Shown one piece after another: positions 45,100-56,212 of a stretch of DNA of 64,000 nt (the stretch's first letter is position 1; each line of letters begins with the position of its first letter). The notes under the pieces are model-generated. The model was not told the DNA's origin. It saw only the letters and a program-made list of their open reading frames with translations, and made no database searches. Both the position numbers and the translations under genes were made by a program. Origin of the DNA: Pictodentalium vernedei (Eukaryota > Mollusca > Scaphopoda > Dentaliida > Dentaliidae); contig CM062289.1 of NCBI GenBank assembly GCA_031216915.1, forward strand, positions 26,183,533 to 26,247,532, read 5' to 3'.

Positions 45100-46590
45100 C
45101 GTCAAGATTGAGCTGTTGGGATGGGTTGCGATCAGGCGTACGTCTCTCCGTACCTTCCTCTGTCCGCCCACAATTCCTTCACTACAGACTACAGGACGCA
45201 GATCTCACCCGATCAGTTCCAAATTTCACACGTGGCATTGGGGCAATGTCTAGATGGGAACTATTGATTTTTGACCGAATTTCATCGAAAAACTTGGCCG
45301 TCAGCGGCCATCTTAGATTTGGAATATAAATTGTCAACAATTCCATTGGCACACCCTACACCCTGACACACCCTACAGGCCGCATTTCTCATCCGATCTT
45401 CTTCAAATTTCATATGTAGCTTTGGTGTGACGTCTAGATGGGATCTATCGAATTTTGCTGAATTTTGTTAAAAAACATGGCCGCCAACTGCTTCATGGAT
45501 TTGGATATAAATTGTCAACAATTCCATAAGCACACCCTACAGGCCGCATCTCTTACTCGATCTTTTACGAATTTCATATATAGCTTTGATGTGGTGTCTA
45601 GATGGGAGCTGTCGAACTTTCCTGAATTTCGATGAAAAACATGGTCGCCAGTGGCCATCTTGAATTTGGCATAGGAACTGTCAACAATTCTATCAGCTCA
45701 CCCTACAGGCCGCATCTCTCATCCGATCTCACAATTCTATTAGCATACCTTACAGGCCGCATCTCTCATCCGATCTAACAGTTCTATTAGCACACCTTAC
45801 AGGCCGCATCTCTCACCCGATCCGATCTTTTTCAATCCATATGTAGTGTCGGTGTGATGTCGTGGTGGGAGCTATTGAATTTTTCGGAATTTCGTTGACA
45901 AAATGTGACAGCTAGCAGCCATCTTGGATTTGGCATATAAATTGTCAACAATTCCATTAGCACACCCTACAGGCCGCTTCTCTCATCCGATCTTTTTTGA
46001 ATTTCATATGTAGCTTTGGTGTGTTGCCCAGATGGGAGCTATCGAATATTTCGAGTTTCGCTGAAAAACATGACCGGCAGTGGCCATCTTGGATTTGTCA
46101 TATAAATTGTCAACAATTCCTTTCGCAAACACGCCTTATGAGGTGCATCTTTCACTCAGTCTTTTTCAACTCTATTATGTGGCTATAGGGCGATGTATAC
46201 AGTACGTGGAGAGTGGATTGTAACTAAATCACCCGCGGAGTGGAGTATCACCCGAGCTATAACTTTCAAACTTTGTACATATCGACGAACAACACAAGCA
46301 ATGTTTCAGCCAATGGACCTCCGGGTTGAACCCGGAGGTCCATTGGCTGAAAATTTGCTTGTGCTGGTTATGTTTTGCAACAAATTTGGAATTATTGCTT
46401 GGGTGGAATCTCCACTCTGCGGGTGATTTAGTGATAATACACTCTCCACGTACTGTACATAGGAGCAATCGTATTTTCTTTTAGTTTCTTAATTAAAAAA
46501 CATGGCCGCCAGCGGCCATCTCAGATTTTGCAATTAAATTGTCTTCAATTCCTTTTGCGCATCGTACAGTTAGTTATTTAGTTCAGTCCC
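45100..46590. repeat. Tandem-repeat element with about 170-bp units
   Basis: Units carry GCATCTCTCATCCGATCTT, GATGGGAGCTATCGAAT, AAACATGGCCGCCAGCGGCC and AAATTGTCAACAATTCC. There are about seven full or partial units; the shortest (45730-45800) are deleted versions. The array is interrupted by a family C MITE at 46200-46455 and resumes at about 46500 with AAACATGGCCGCCAGCGGCC. It is non-coding. Confidence 0.8.
46200..46455. mobile_element. Family C MITE, TA target, inserted in a tandem-repeat element
   Basis: The ends are CAGTACGTGGAGAGTGG and its complement, flanked by TA (46198-46199 and 46456-46457). Inverted arms of about 110 bp match with few differences. The core is CCAATGGACCTCCGGGTT / AACCCGGAGGTCCATTGG. 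This is the best-preserved copy of the family. Confidence 0.9.
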
Positions 46591-46729
46591 TTCGATGGTG
46601 AAGCTGAGCTGCAGTGTCATTGGCACTTTCATTTTAAGTTCCCTATGTTGTCCAAAATATGATGAATGTGATTATAAAATATAAATTAATGAAGCACCTA
46701 TGACTCTACTATAAATGGGGTGCAATTAA

Positions 46730-46973
46730 CCCTTTATCCAACGTAACGGCCAAAACCGGCCAGCGCTATTCACAAAATTCACCATTCAATTTTTATTACT
46801 TTTTCATTTTTTTGTCACAAAAACATAGCTTGTGACCCCTCATTGGAACGAGCTCAACGAGCTCGTTCCAATGAGGTGTCATAAGCTATGTTTTTAACGC
46901 AAAAAATAAAAAAAATTAGTGCTTCAAGAATTTTATTTGCAAGTGTCGTCTTATTTTCGTGTTAGGTAAAGGG
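46730..46973. mobile_element. Family A MITE, perfect TTAA duplication
   Basis: TTAA at 46726-46729 and 46974-46977. It starts CCCTTTATCCAACGTAACGG and ends GTTAGGTAAAGGG. It is in the opposite orientation to the copy at 41694. The core CCTCATTGGAACGAGCTC is well preserved. Confidence 0.9.
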
Positions 46974-46977
46974 TTAA

Positions 46978-47489
46978 AATATAAACAGTGAAAAAATGAA
47001 ATATTCATCAAGTTTCGGTACACTTGAATGGGAACTGTAAATTAGCACGCTGAGTATTAACCGACCCTATGGAGTAGTTTTTAAGAAGTTACCAACGATA
47101 TTTTTTTCAAATAAAAAAAAGACATTTTGAAAGGTATTGTAAAATATGTTTTTTATCGCACATATCTCGATTGTTGTCTTCTGTGTCAGAAACGTTGTTT
47201 TAGTCGTTTGTTTGGATAAAGAATTGACGCGACACGAAACTGTGAGAGGTGAGAAAGAGTTACACAAAGTATTTAAAATTCCTCAAGTCAAATCTAATTT
47301 CCTTCGTCTGTCAGGTCCGTGATGTATAATGGTTGTTGTGCTTTTCAAGTGGCTCTCGTGCTGGTATTAAGCTTTTCATCAAGTAGCTGAACGAGTTTGG
47401 GATAATACGACTCTTCTAATAACCATTTTATACAGCAACACCCTTACTTCGTCACAATGAACAACCATATCTGTAGTTTCAGAATCGAG
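46978..47489. other. Unassigned sequence
   Basis: Nothing recognised. Confidence 0.45.
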
Positions 47490-48525
47490 GTACCTCAGAT
47501 AGATGTCATCGCAGATAGACGCTGCTCAAATGGATATTTACCTGATAGACGATATCAGATAGACGTTTCCCAGATGGATGTTTCCCAGATAGACGTTTCC
47601 AAGCCTGGGAATAAGCAGACTGTCATCTGTAAAGTGAGGTTCCCAGAGGGTGAATTTGGTGATGCTACCCTGCATAGCAGGGCAGCATCGCTAAATTTCC
47701 CCTCTATGAACCTCAATCTGAATCAAGGTCCCAGGCTTGAACTGAAAGAGGTACCCAGATGATAAATTGGCCCTCTGTATGGGAAAGCATTGTCAGCTTC
47801 ACCCTCTGGGGGCCTCATTCTGCAAATGACAGGTTACTCATTTCCAGGTTAGTGCACTTTCCAGATTGACGCAAGGTTTCTCTGAATCGGAATCATCCAA
47901 AATAGACGCCTGGTACATGGGTTCCGATTGGAAATTTATCAATATGAACGTGTCCTAGGTTTACGCTTCGATAATAAAGGTACAATAGACAAGTACACAA
48001 TCATCCTAATATCATTTTTATTTAATTCCTTTCACTTTTGTTCTCCTCACAACTTTACAACATAACACGTTATGACAACAATATTATACTTTTTTCTGAA
48101 CGTGATGAAAGAGATACAGTTAGCATCCATCTGAGAACAAATCTGGAAAGAAGCAATCTGTCATTTACATAATGAGGTCCCAAGAGAGTGAATTAGCTGA
48201 TGCTTTCTCACACCGTTGGCTAGAATTCCCCAAATGCATCCTCTGGATACCTCTTTCTGTTTAGGCCTGAGACCTTGATTCAGATTAAGGTTCACAGAGG
48301 GTAAATGAAGTAATGCTACCCCGTTGTGCAGGGTAGCATCACCAAATTCACACGTTGGGGACCTTATTCTGCAGATGACAGTCTGCTTGTTTCCAGGCTT
48401 GTCTGAGACACATCTATTTGGGAAGCGTACATCTCGGACACGTCTATCTGGGAAACGTCTAACTGGGAATGCCTATCTGGGAAACGTCTATCTGGGATTC
48501 GTCTATCTGGGATGTAATCCTCACA
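47490..48525. mobile_element. Element H: foldback-like, arms made of 15-bp subrepeats plus family G units
   Basis: The left end is a run of imperfect 15-bp repeats (CAGATAGACGTTTCC, 47490-47600) followed by a family G unit (about 47608-47855). The right end is the mirror image: a family G unit in reverse (about 48135-48405) followed by GGGAAACGTCTATCT repeats (48405-48525). The arms are about 370-390 bp and the interior about 280 bp. Short direct repeats at the ends of long inverted arms are the hallmark of foldback elements. No coding domain. Confidence 0.82.
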
Positions 48526-48599
48526 TACCTTAAACAACATGTTGGATCAACATTTCTTTCCTGAAGACATAATAGCGTCCTGAAGATTGAGGGATGTGT

Positions 48600-48745
48600 G
48601 ATTTGTCCCGACTGTGGTGACTTAAGTCCCGACTGGTAATTTGCAACTTCATCATCAAGCCATGGCATGGCTGAAAGTATGCCTTGATGATGCAGTTGGA
48701 ATATTTGTCCGCAGTCGGTATTATAGATACAACCCATGACTTATT
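48600..48745. mobile_element. Family M hairpin element
   Basis: ATTTGTCCCGACTGTGGTG leads to the hairpin CTTCATCATCAAGCC / TGCCTTGATGATGCAG and then TTGTCCGCAGTCGGTATTAT. It is the same layout as 34932-35105. Confidence 0.6.
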
Positions 48746-48761
48746 AGAAATGTATTTGTTG

Positions 48762-48871
48762 ATAAATATAAAATATACCCACAGTTGCTTGGTGTACCAA
48801 ATGTTCACCACGAGTGGTGAACATTTGGTACACCAAGCTACTTTGGGTATATTTTATTTATACCATGATCG
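48762..48871. repeat. Near-perfect palindrome, about 110 bp
   Basis: The arms read ATAAAATATACCC, CTTGGTGTACCAAATG and TTCACCAC, meeting at the loopless centre CCACGAGTGGTG. Half of this sequence recurs at 51040-51085. Confidence 0.8.
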
Positions 48872-49275
48872 TCAGATTATTAAAAGTCGCTATTATTTTT
48901 TCGCGATTTTACTGAACAGCAGACGAACATGCGTGCGAACCCTGTTTTTGTTTACATGAGCACCGGTGGGCGGTACTTCCGCTGTCAATTTTATCGCCGA
49001 AACGAAATGGAAAAAGAAACGCGCAACTCACAGGGCCTTTTTCACTTTAATAACATAATAACATACTATTTCGAGTTATGGCTGCTTTATTAACATGAGA
49101 CAACGCATGTTTCTTACTTTTGGTATCTTCTAGGGTAAACTCATTTGAAACATAATAAATAATTGCCGCTTTCATTTCACTCTTCGCGAGGCGACGAGCG
49201 ATAAATTTAGACAAGTTTCCATTCAGGTCGAGGTCACCAAAGGTCAACTTGGATGTAGTTCCACTGGAGGTGTAA
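48872..49275. other. Unassigned sequence
   Basis: Nothing recognised. Confidence 0.4.
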
Positions 49276-49389
49276 TTTTTTACTATTGAAATCCCATTGC
49301 TGACGTGTTCACCACGGTTGGTGTGTAAAGCTAAAATTTATGTCATAGGCTTTTTATATATAGCAGAATAGGTAATCATGGTATAAATG
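49276..49389. repeat. Dispersed repeat, copy 1
   Basis: TGAAATCCCATTGC, GTGTTCACCAC, AAGCTAAAATTTATGTCAT and GAATAGGTAATCATGG recur in the same order at 51090-51202. With the palindrome at 48762 it may form one element with internal sequence lost in the second copy. Confidence 0.65.
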
Positions 49390-49739
49390 AAATATACACG
49401 TAGTATAGACGGGGTGCAGCTTTTTATTTAATTAACACCTAACATACAGGTACTCCATAGCTCGAATCGGTACTACAGACCTCCGTTTCATTGACTGACT
49501 TTGTTTTAAATCTAGTCTTGTAAGAATGTATGCACGGTGACTATCAAGGGCGAATCGATATCTAAAACCCCTACCCCCACCCCCAGCGACGCACTTGAAT
49601 TGCATTAAGAAAGGATTTCTCGTAGTTGCAAACAAAGAAAGCAAAAACAAGATGCCCAGATATGATTAAATATACAGTTACAGTACTTTGCAACCAAAAC
49701 ACTTGCGGAATGAAATTTCCCCAGGTAATAATTGTTATG
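49390..49739. other. Unassigned sequence
   Basis: Nothing recognised. Confidence 0.4.
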
Positions 49740-49741
49740 TA

Positions 49742-49855
49742 CACTCTAAACTGAGTTGAGTTAAAATTCAACCCAGTTCAACTGGTTTAGTGAATGTGAA
49801 CCCAATTGGGTACATATTCACTCAACCTAGTTGATTTGGGTTAAGTTTTAGAGCG
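49742..49855. mobile_element. Small MITE with CACTCTAAA ends, TA target
   Basis: The ends are CACTCTAAACTGAGTTG and the complement of CGCTCTAAAACTTAACC, flanked by TA. The interior is an imperfect hairpin of AACCCA and TTGGGTT words. A partial copy lies at 59367-59425. Confidence 0.75.
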
Positions 49856-49857
49856 TA

Positions 49858-51035
49858 TTGAAAACGTAGAAGTCCAACAAGCGCTGCGTCAGTCAATGGA
49901 CCTCTGGGATGATTCTGGAGATTATTGGCAAACAGATGTCTTGGAATTACATCGCTTATTACATCTGCTTTTACGCTGCGTTGCATCTATCCTATGAAAT
50001 GGGCTTTACGGCAAAAATATTTATAAACCGCCCTAACCCCCCAGCCACCCACACACAGACACACCCTCAAATAAAGAGACATGGAGTTTATCGTTTAGCG
50101 GGCTACACAAAAGGTGAAATTGAAACATTTGTGTTTAAGATCGTTAACTTTGAAGCAAGTAACCATACTTGCAGGAGAAGGTTTTTTGTACAAACACCCA
50201 ACTTCAGAATATTTGTCTTTGATTAGCTAGGCGGCTCCCCAGAACATCAGACATTTCTTAATCATTATTAACTATAATCAAATTTTAGTCAGTAGTCTTG
50301 TTCCTCTGATAGTCTGGGTAATCACGAATTGAAATTATAGTTGTTAACTATTGAGCTACTTGTACTTATTAAGCTCTATGTACCTAATGATGTTGCTCTT
50401 CTGTCCCGGTCAGGGAGAAGGGGTGGCAGTTGTGATAGCTAATCCTTGTTGAATAGAAATTTTGTTTGTTCTATAGGGTACTCATATGAGAGGTCTAATT
50501 TAACTTCATGATTTTTTTTAATGTTTTTAAATGTTCTTTCTCAGCACTGCTTGCTGGTGGAGGCTGTCGGATAGTTGTCAAGTAACTTTACGCCCATATA
50601 TTCGAAAAATGCCAATAACGGTCCTTATGTAACTGACTTTCTTTTTCAAACTAAAAAATAAAATTCTACAGCTTTTGTTGTGGTAAAATATATGTAATGC
50701 AGTCAAATATCATCTTTTTGTATATCTTGGCTTTTTTAATTTTTAATAATTTCAAGGGGGATAACTTTATGGAAAGTCGATTTTCATGACGAAAAAAGTC
50801 AGGAATGTACCATAAGTATTCAGACGCGTAGCCAGGAATTGAGTTGGGGAGGTGCGCTATGTGGCCATGTTCCCAGGTGAGAAAAGTTTTAAAAATTAGT
50901 ATCAAACGAAGCTCTGTGGTAGCACCTGGGGAAATATTATGTGAAATATTTAGAAAATATAATCACTTCAGCTCTGTTGTATGTGGAAAACCTATTTACA
51001 AAATAGAGAATAGGCCTATTTTATTTTCCAGATAT
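49858..51035. other. Unassigned sequence
   Basis: AT-rich with no gene. CGTAGCCAGGAATTGAG near 50826 resembles the end of element L and may be an old half copy. Confidence 0.45.
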
Positions 51036-51202
51036 ATATAGAATATACCCATAGTAGCTTGGTGTACCAAATGTTCACCACGAACACGAAAATTTTAATA
51101 CTGAAATCCCATTGCAGGCGTGTTCACCACTGTTGGTGTATAAAGCTAAAATTTATGTCATGGGCGTTTCATATATAGTAGAATAGGTAATCATGGTATA
51201 CA
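51036..51202. repeat. Dispersed repeat, copy 2
   Basis: It joins the half palindrome AGCTTGGTGTACCAAATG (as at 48810) directly to the sequence of 49276-49389. The 400 bp between these parts in the first copy are absent. Confidence 0.65.
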
Positions 51203-51339
51203 TACGGCTAAACGCTACATGCAGTAAGGTATTATGGCACCTCGTAGGTGTAAAGACACAAGAAACTTTTTTATCATATGACTCGTCCGTTTTGTTCACT
51301 TTAAAACATTTGATATCTTCCTTTCATATTAATCAGTGA

Positions 51340-51545
51340 TAAATAAAGCCTTCCGTCGATTCCATTGGTCAATATCAAAACTAGACAATTTGATTGGCTG
51401 AACAAAATACAACTGGGCCATATTTTCATAATTTGCATAATTGGGGTTGAAAGATGTCATTGGTCAATTTCAAATATGGACAGTTTGATTGGCTGAACAA
51501 AATACAACTGGGTCACATTTGCATAATTTGAGTAGGGAGAATTTA
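51340..51545. repeat. Two direct repeats of about 110 bp
   Basis: CATTGGTCAATATCAAAAC, TTTGATTGGCTGAACAAAAT and ACAACTGGGCCATATT are followed about 110 bp later by the same series with small changes. Confidence 0.75.
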
Positions 51546-51584
51546 CATTATCTGTCCAATTTGGGTCGGGTTATATTGCATTAA

Positions 51585-51737
51585 CCCTTTATCTAACATA
51601 ACGACCAAAACCAGCCAGTATCGCGCTCGTTCCAATGAGGGGTCATAACCTATGTTTTGGAAGCAAAAAATGAAAATTTTTAGTTATATGATGATGTTTT
51701 TTTCAAGTGTCGTGTGCAACACACGTTAGGTAAAGGG
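51585..51737. mobile_element. Family A MITE, internally deleted, TTAA target
   Basis: Perfect TTAA at 51581-51584 and 51738-51741. The ends CCCTTTATCTAACATAACG and GTTAGGTAAAGGG are intact, but one half of the central palindrome is missing, so the copy is 153 bp instead of about 240. Confidence 0.87.
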
Positions 51738-51819
51738 TTAAAAGGTCATACTAAGTCGTTAATTTGTGCATATGTGTGTCATATGATAAACAGAATATGA
51801 AATAAGTATTTTTCTCATA

Positions 51820-51925
51820 TGATATTTATGAAACTTGTCCGAATTTTCCGTTTGGGGCTCGCCAGAGGCTCGCCCAAACGGAAAATTCTTAGACTCGTTT
51901 CATAAATATCATATGAGAAAAACAC
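51820..51925. repeat. Hairpin, about 105 bp
   Basis: TCTCATATGATATTTATGAA and GAATTTTCCGTTTGGG arms flank a GCTCGCCAGAGGCTCGCC loop. A decayed relative starts at about 62935 (GATATTTATGAAACTCGTC). Confidence 0.75.
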
Positions 51926-51929
51926 TCAT

Positions 51930-52510
51930 TTCCTATCCTCTATTTATTACACGCGCGCCTGTTCTATGAAATCTACATCCACAACAACACTAAATCATGC
52001 GGAAAATGAAAATCCATTCCGCACGAAATCGTTGACGGACTATTTTTATAAAGAAACGAAATTTCACTGGAATTTTCTACAAATCGTACACCGCAATAAC
52101 AATTTGAATCGCTAGAGGAAGCTAAATATCGTCTCCTGAGTTCCAATGTGTTTTATGTGCCAGTAGGCACGCCAGTAGGCACATAGAACACATTGGAACT
52201 CAGTGGACGGAATAGTAACACGGGTTCCACTCGCAAATTTGGTTGGCGATAAAATGTGTTCTTTTTGTTGATAGTTGTCAAATGAATTGCTGAGTGTCCT
52301 TCTAATAACTGTTTTTATAGACGTGAAGACGTGTAATAAACTCCGAACGTCACGCGTGTTGGAATGGGTTAATCGATATGGTACTTGTGCCATCGGGGAA
52401 GAATGAAACCCGAGGTACGCGGCCTCTTGTTCTATCCTTTCGCGCTGGCACTCGTGCAATATCGTATCATCGATTAACCCATTCACACACACGCGTCGTT
52501 CTGTGTATAT
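51930..52510. mobile_element. Composite element F, copy 2 (reverse orientation)
   Basis: Read on the minus strand it follows copy 1 at 32146-32770: hairpin with TGGGTTAATCGATATG (52365-52502 here), TTTGGTTGGCGA linker, the TGTTCTATGTGCC hairpin (52136-52205), CAGTGAAATTTCG and GTCCGTCAACGATTTCG. The inverted pair seen at the far end of copy 1 is absent. No coding domain was recognised. Confidence 0.7.
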
Positions 52511-52670
52511 CCTTACAGTGTCCCGTCAAGACTAACTACGTGTCGAGTTCAGTCGAGTCTTCTAAAAATACTGATAATACTAAAAACTTCAGAGAGCGCC
52601 AGAATGCTTAAATTACAATTATTGCTTCCTGAAATAAACATCCCACATAAATGCGTAGCGAGTATGTTAG
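52511..52670. other. Unassigned sequence
   Basis: Nothing recognised. Confidence 0.4.
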
Positions 52671-52674
52671 TAGA

Positions 52675-52985
52675 AGTATGTTAGGGGCTGGACGTGCCTT
52701 TTTTGTCGGATCTCATGCTGGCATAAGATCCGTCAAAAAGGGCACGTTCAGCCCCTGACATACTACGGGGTGACACTCCCACCTCCCCCACCCCCACTAT
52801 AACCTTTCCAATCGCGACATTTTCATCTGCCTCGTAGTCTTAGATGTGAATGCCGGATCCGTCAAAAGGGGCACGTCCAGCCCCTGATATACTACGGGGT
52901 GACACTCCCACCTCCCCCACCCGCACTATAACCTTTCAAATCGCGACATTTTCATCTGCCTCGGAGTATTAGATATGAATTCACT
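52675..52985. repeat. Hairpin with a 129-bp tandem duplication
   Basis: TTAGGGGCTGGACGTGCC pairs with GGGCACGTTCAGCCCCTGA. The segment from CCGTCAAAA at 52730 is repeated 129 bp later at 52859, including GACACTCCCACCTCCCCC and TCGCGACATTTTCATCTGCC, with few differences. Confidence 0.8.
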
Positions 52986-53208
52986 CTTGCTGGTAATCGT
53001 GTACTTACGGAACTAGATTTCATACATGTCAGACACACAGTTGGGTCATAGAGATGGGCGGCTGTGGCGCCCGATGTGAGCTGCAGGGGTCTAGCGAGAA
53101 CGATTTATAACACGATATACATGTTTAATAAATAAGAAGTTGCCTTACAATTCCTACATGTATGTCTTATTTATCCTTAAATAAATTTTCAAATAGTCTT
53201 GAGTTTTA

Positions 53209-53325
53209 AACTGCAATTCCGACTAACTAATATTCCAACTACATCATCAAATGGACATCAATTCATGGCTTCGACGAGGAAAACGTGCGGTGATGATGTA
53301 GTGGGAACATTTTTCCACCCGAGGG
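53209..53325. mobile_element. Family M element, partial
   Basis: CCGACTAACTAATATTCCAA and CTACATCATCAAATGG pair with GGTGATGATGTAGTGGGAAC. The loop is different from other copies. Confidence 0.5.
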
Positions 53326-53369
53326 CAGAAACACGCCGCTCTCCTCACCAAATATACCATTTGTACGGT

Positions 53370-53462
53370 ATGTTTGTAGGTCTACTCCTACTCGCCAAGT
53401 TCGTTCCGTCGAATAGTGGCCAGCTATTGTCGGACGAAAACTCAACCAAATTGGTAAGGTGA
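53370..53462 (+). CDS. Doubtful secretory-signal-like frame, possible first exon
   Basis: The frame starting at 53370 reads MFVGLLLLAKFVPSNSGQ, then LLSDENSTKLVR. The first 18 residues look like a signal peptide: hydrophobic core LLLLA and a polar stretch before a possible cleavage at SNSG or SGQ. A GTAAGG close to the end (AAATTGGTAAGGTGAC) could be a splice donor. No downstream exon, promoter or homolog is visible, and family M sequence lies just upstream. It may be a first coding exon, or chance. Confidence 0.15.
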   Translation: MFVGLLLLAKFVPSNSGQLLSDENSTKLVR

Positions 53463-54147
53463 CTTTTTGAAAAGTTTTTTTTTTTGTGTGAGTATTTTGT
53501 CGATTTGTTAGATCTCACAGTTAACCTTTAGAAAACAAACCTTAATCCTTAATAGACAATTTGCCAACTTATATGATCTGCCAGCGGGATGATAGTGGAG
53601 GCCTGTGGCTATAACACATTAGGGGCCCCAGAGATGTACCGAGCCGACCATGGTTCGGCCCGGTGGGCGAAAATGTTGAGAATTGCACATGAAAAGGAGC
53701 AAAATCCTCGACTCTCACCAACCACGTGCAACGTGTAGATTGCATATTTGCCAGTGGCGAATATGTAATCTGCATTCAGTACAGAGTTATATTATCTATA
53801 TACTTAAGAGAGCCGGAAGAAATAGAGAGTAGGCTCTACTGTGTTTTGAGAGACTTGAATAAAAAAAAAACGTCCAATAAAGAAGTCTATCTTTCAGGGT
53901 TTCGGGGTGGGAGGGAACATCGTGTACATACGTGGGAGCACTGTCGAGTATGGTGGACTGATGTGGGACACAATACGTAGTCTGTTTTGAAAAGGGATCC
54001 TTCATGTGCACACGCTGTGTTCCTCTCTAGTCTCATGGACCTCTGTGAGGGTCATTGCAGCGAACTGAGGAACTCAACTTCGACAGTGAGAGATCCCTCT
54101 TGGCGATTTACGATACACGCATTCAAATCCCTGCAAACACGCAAGGA

Positions 54148-54148
<1 letters not shown>
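53463..54148. other. Unassigned sequence
   Basis: Several short frames on both strands (53569-53980) show no domain I know. This is the least repeat-like stretch of the window together with 54.3-55.9 kb. Confidence 0.4.
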
Positions 54149-54202
<54 letters not shown>

Positions 54203-54239
54203 GTCTTCTCTCTCTCTCTCTGTCTCTCTCTTCTCTCTG

Positions 54240-54271
<32 letters not shown>

Positions 54272-54283
54272 CTCTTTCTCTGA
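54149..54283. repeat. (CT)n microsatellite, about 135 bp
   Basis: It is a nearly pure CT tract with scattered TGTCT and TTCTCT interruptions. The reading frames through it are low-complexity artefacts. Confidence 0.97.
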
Positions 54284-55956
54284 GTTTGTGGGCCCCATTT
54301 TGCCTTGTGGGTCCTATGTTGACCATAGGACGAGGCGCGTTTGCATCAAGAATCTCTCCCAGCGCTCCTTGATATACTGAATCGAAAAGTCAGTTTGCAA
54401 AGGAGACACAAGAGGTAAAGGAGACAAAAGCTCATCAGCTGCAGAACAATATGCTGAGACGCCAAGGCAATCTGTAAAGATGGTAAAACCTCATCAGCTG
54501 ATGAACCCCATTAAAGAAATTGTCCAATGCCGTGGATAATAATGACTTGAACTTAATGGTGTTCAGTTGTTTTCAGTACGGTCCTAAACATTATGAAAAT
54601 TGTTTGAAAGGAAAACAAAATCAGTCATTCGGTGAATTTCGTGTTCTCGTATGTTTTTATTCAAAATCCTGACATGATTTGTCATGTAGTTTCTACAGCT
54701 TGTCAATACAGTAATTTGACAAACCACTTGTGACATCAAAGTTACACACCATTCTTTCCACTAAATACATTTTAGCTACTTTATACACTAAAGAATACTA
54801 TGAATACTTGTACAAGTTAATCCTTTTCACATATTAAAATTGCTCTTTTCAAACTATCTCAGCCCTTTAGCAGCTAAATAGTTCATTGAAAAATCATATT
54901 TGACATTCTTTGTGATATATAATTAAGTAAGCAACATGGTTGCGCAGTTTTTGTTTGTTGGAGAATTGGAGTACATGTTCTTCTCGTCCTCTGATATTTT
55001 CTAGTGGATGTATTTACTTAAATATATTTATTATGTTTATTTTATAGTGTATTCTTCTACGAATTGTTCTGTATTCTGGAATAAATTGAGGATTCTAATT
55101 TTTAATCAACGGGTTCTCAATAGAATTAAATATTTTTTGACTGGTTGTCAATAATATTACTTCCATGTACGTAAGTATAATCATTTTCTGTGTACTTCGA
55201 CTTGTGTGTTTGCCAAACTCTTATTTGTACCCTTCAGGCTCCACATTAGAAAGCTTGCTTTTTATCACTGAAGTGAATGTATTTAACAAAAACGACTCAC
55301 AGAAATTTTGATTTTGTAGCAGCGAGTTATAAAGGCGTTCAATGTGAAAATAAGTTTGATGACTGTGGGGTTTATTTATCCTATTATTGTTCTGTCCTCG
55401 TGATATGGAGTTTACGTAACGAAACTTAATATACTCTTATGCCGTATATGGATTGTGTTATATAATTTGTGCCCAAAGTGCTAGGAACTGTACAGATTGG
55501 GTATGTATGTGCAAGGTGGGGATAGACGGAAGTGGTGCTGTCATTCATCACTCGTTATAAAAGTGTCGTAACGACCGAATTCCACTTACCTCCATTTCAG
55601 CATATCCTTATCCAAATGTGTATTACAATGGCGGGTGGTGGAATACGGGAGGATTACCGCCACCCCGCCTCCACCCACCTTCCCCCGATCTAAATCCTCC
55701 TTACAATTGCTCTGAAGGCTATACTTCTGAGTTTTTCATAAAATGATGCACGCATGCACCTCTTCCACACAAATGCTCGAGAAATAGTGCAACACTTCCC
55801 CACACACACTGCAAATTAAGGCAGGCTCGTGCACCTTCACAAGCGACTTTCAAGTCATAGGAAGCTCACCATGTTCAAGAACCATCGAGATAGAGTTGGG
55901 TTTGCCCCCCCCCCCCCCCCCCCCACACACACACACATCAATAGTGTAGTGTTGTA
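54284..55956. other. Unassigned, apparently low-copy, AT-rich sequence
   Basis: I see no repeat shared with the rest of the window apart from the C-run and CA-run at 55905-55937. No open frame with a known domain. Confidence 0.5.
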
Positions 55957-56212
55957 CAGTACGTGGGGTGTATATTATTACTAAATCACCCGCAGAGTGG
56001 AGATTCCACCCAAGCAATAATTGCAAATGTGTTGCAAAGCATAATAAGCACAAGCAAAGTTCCAGCCAATGGACCTCCGGGGTAAACCCGGAGGTCCATT
56101 GGCTGAAACATTGCTTGTGTTTTTGTCCTCTTGTACAGAATTTGAAAGTGATACTTTTGGTGATAACTCCACTCCCAGGGTGATTTAGTTGCAATCCACC
56201 CTCCACGTACTG
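55957..56212. mobile_element. Family C MITE
   Basis: The left end CAGTACGTGGGGTG follows TA; the right end CCACGTACTG is followed by CA. Inverted arms with AATCACCCGCAGAGTGGAG and the core CCAATGGACCTCCGGGGT / ACCCGGAGGTCCATTGG are preserved. Confidence 0.87.

Noticed and set aside
54055-54372. Low-complexity SLSLSL or ERERER open frames as proteins
   Set aside because: They are translations of a CT microsatellite.
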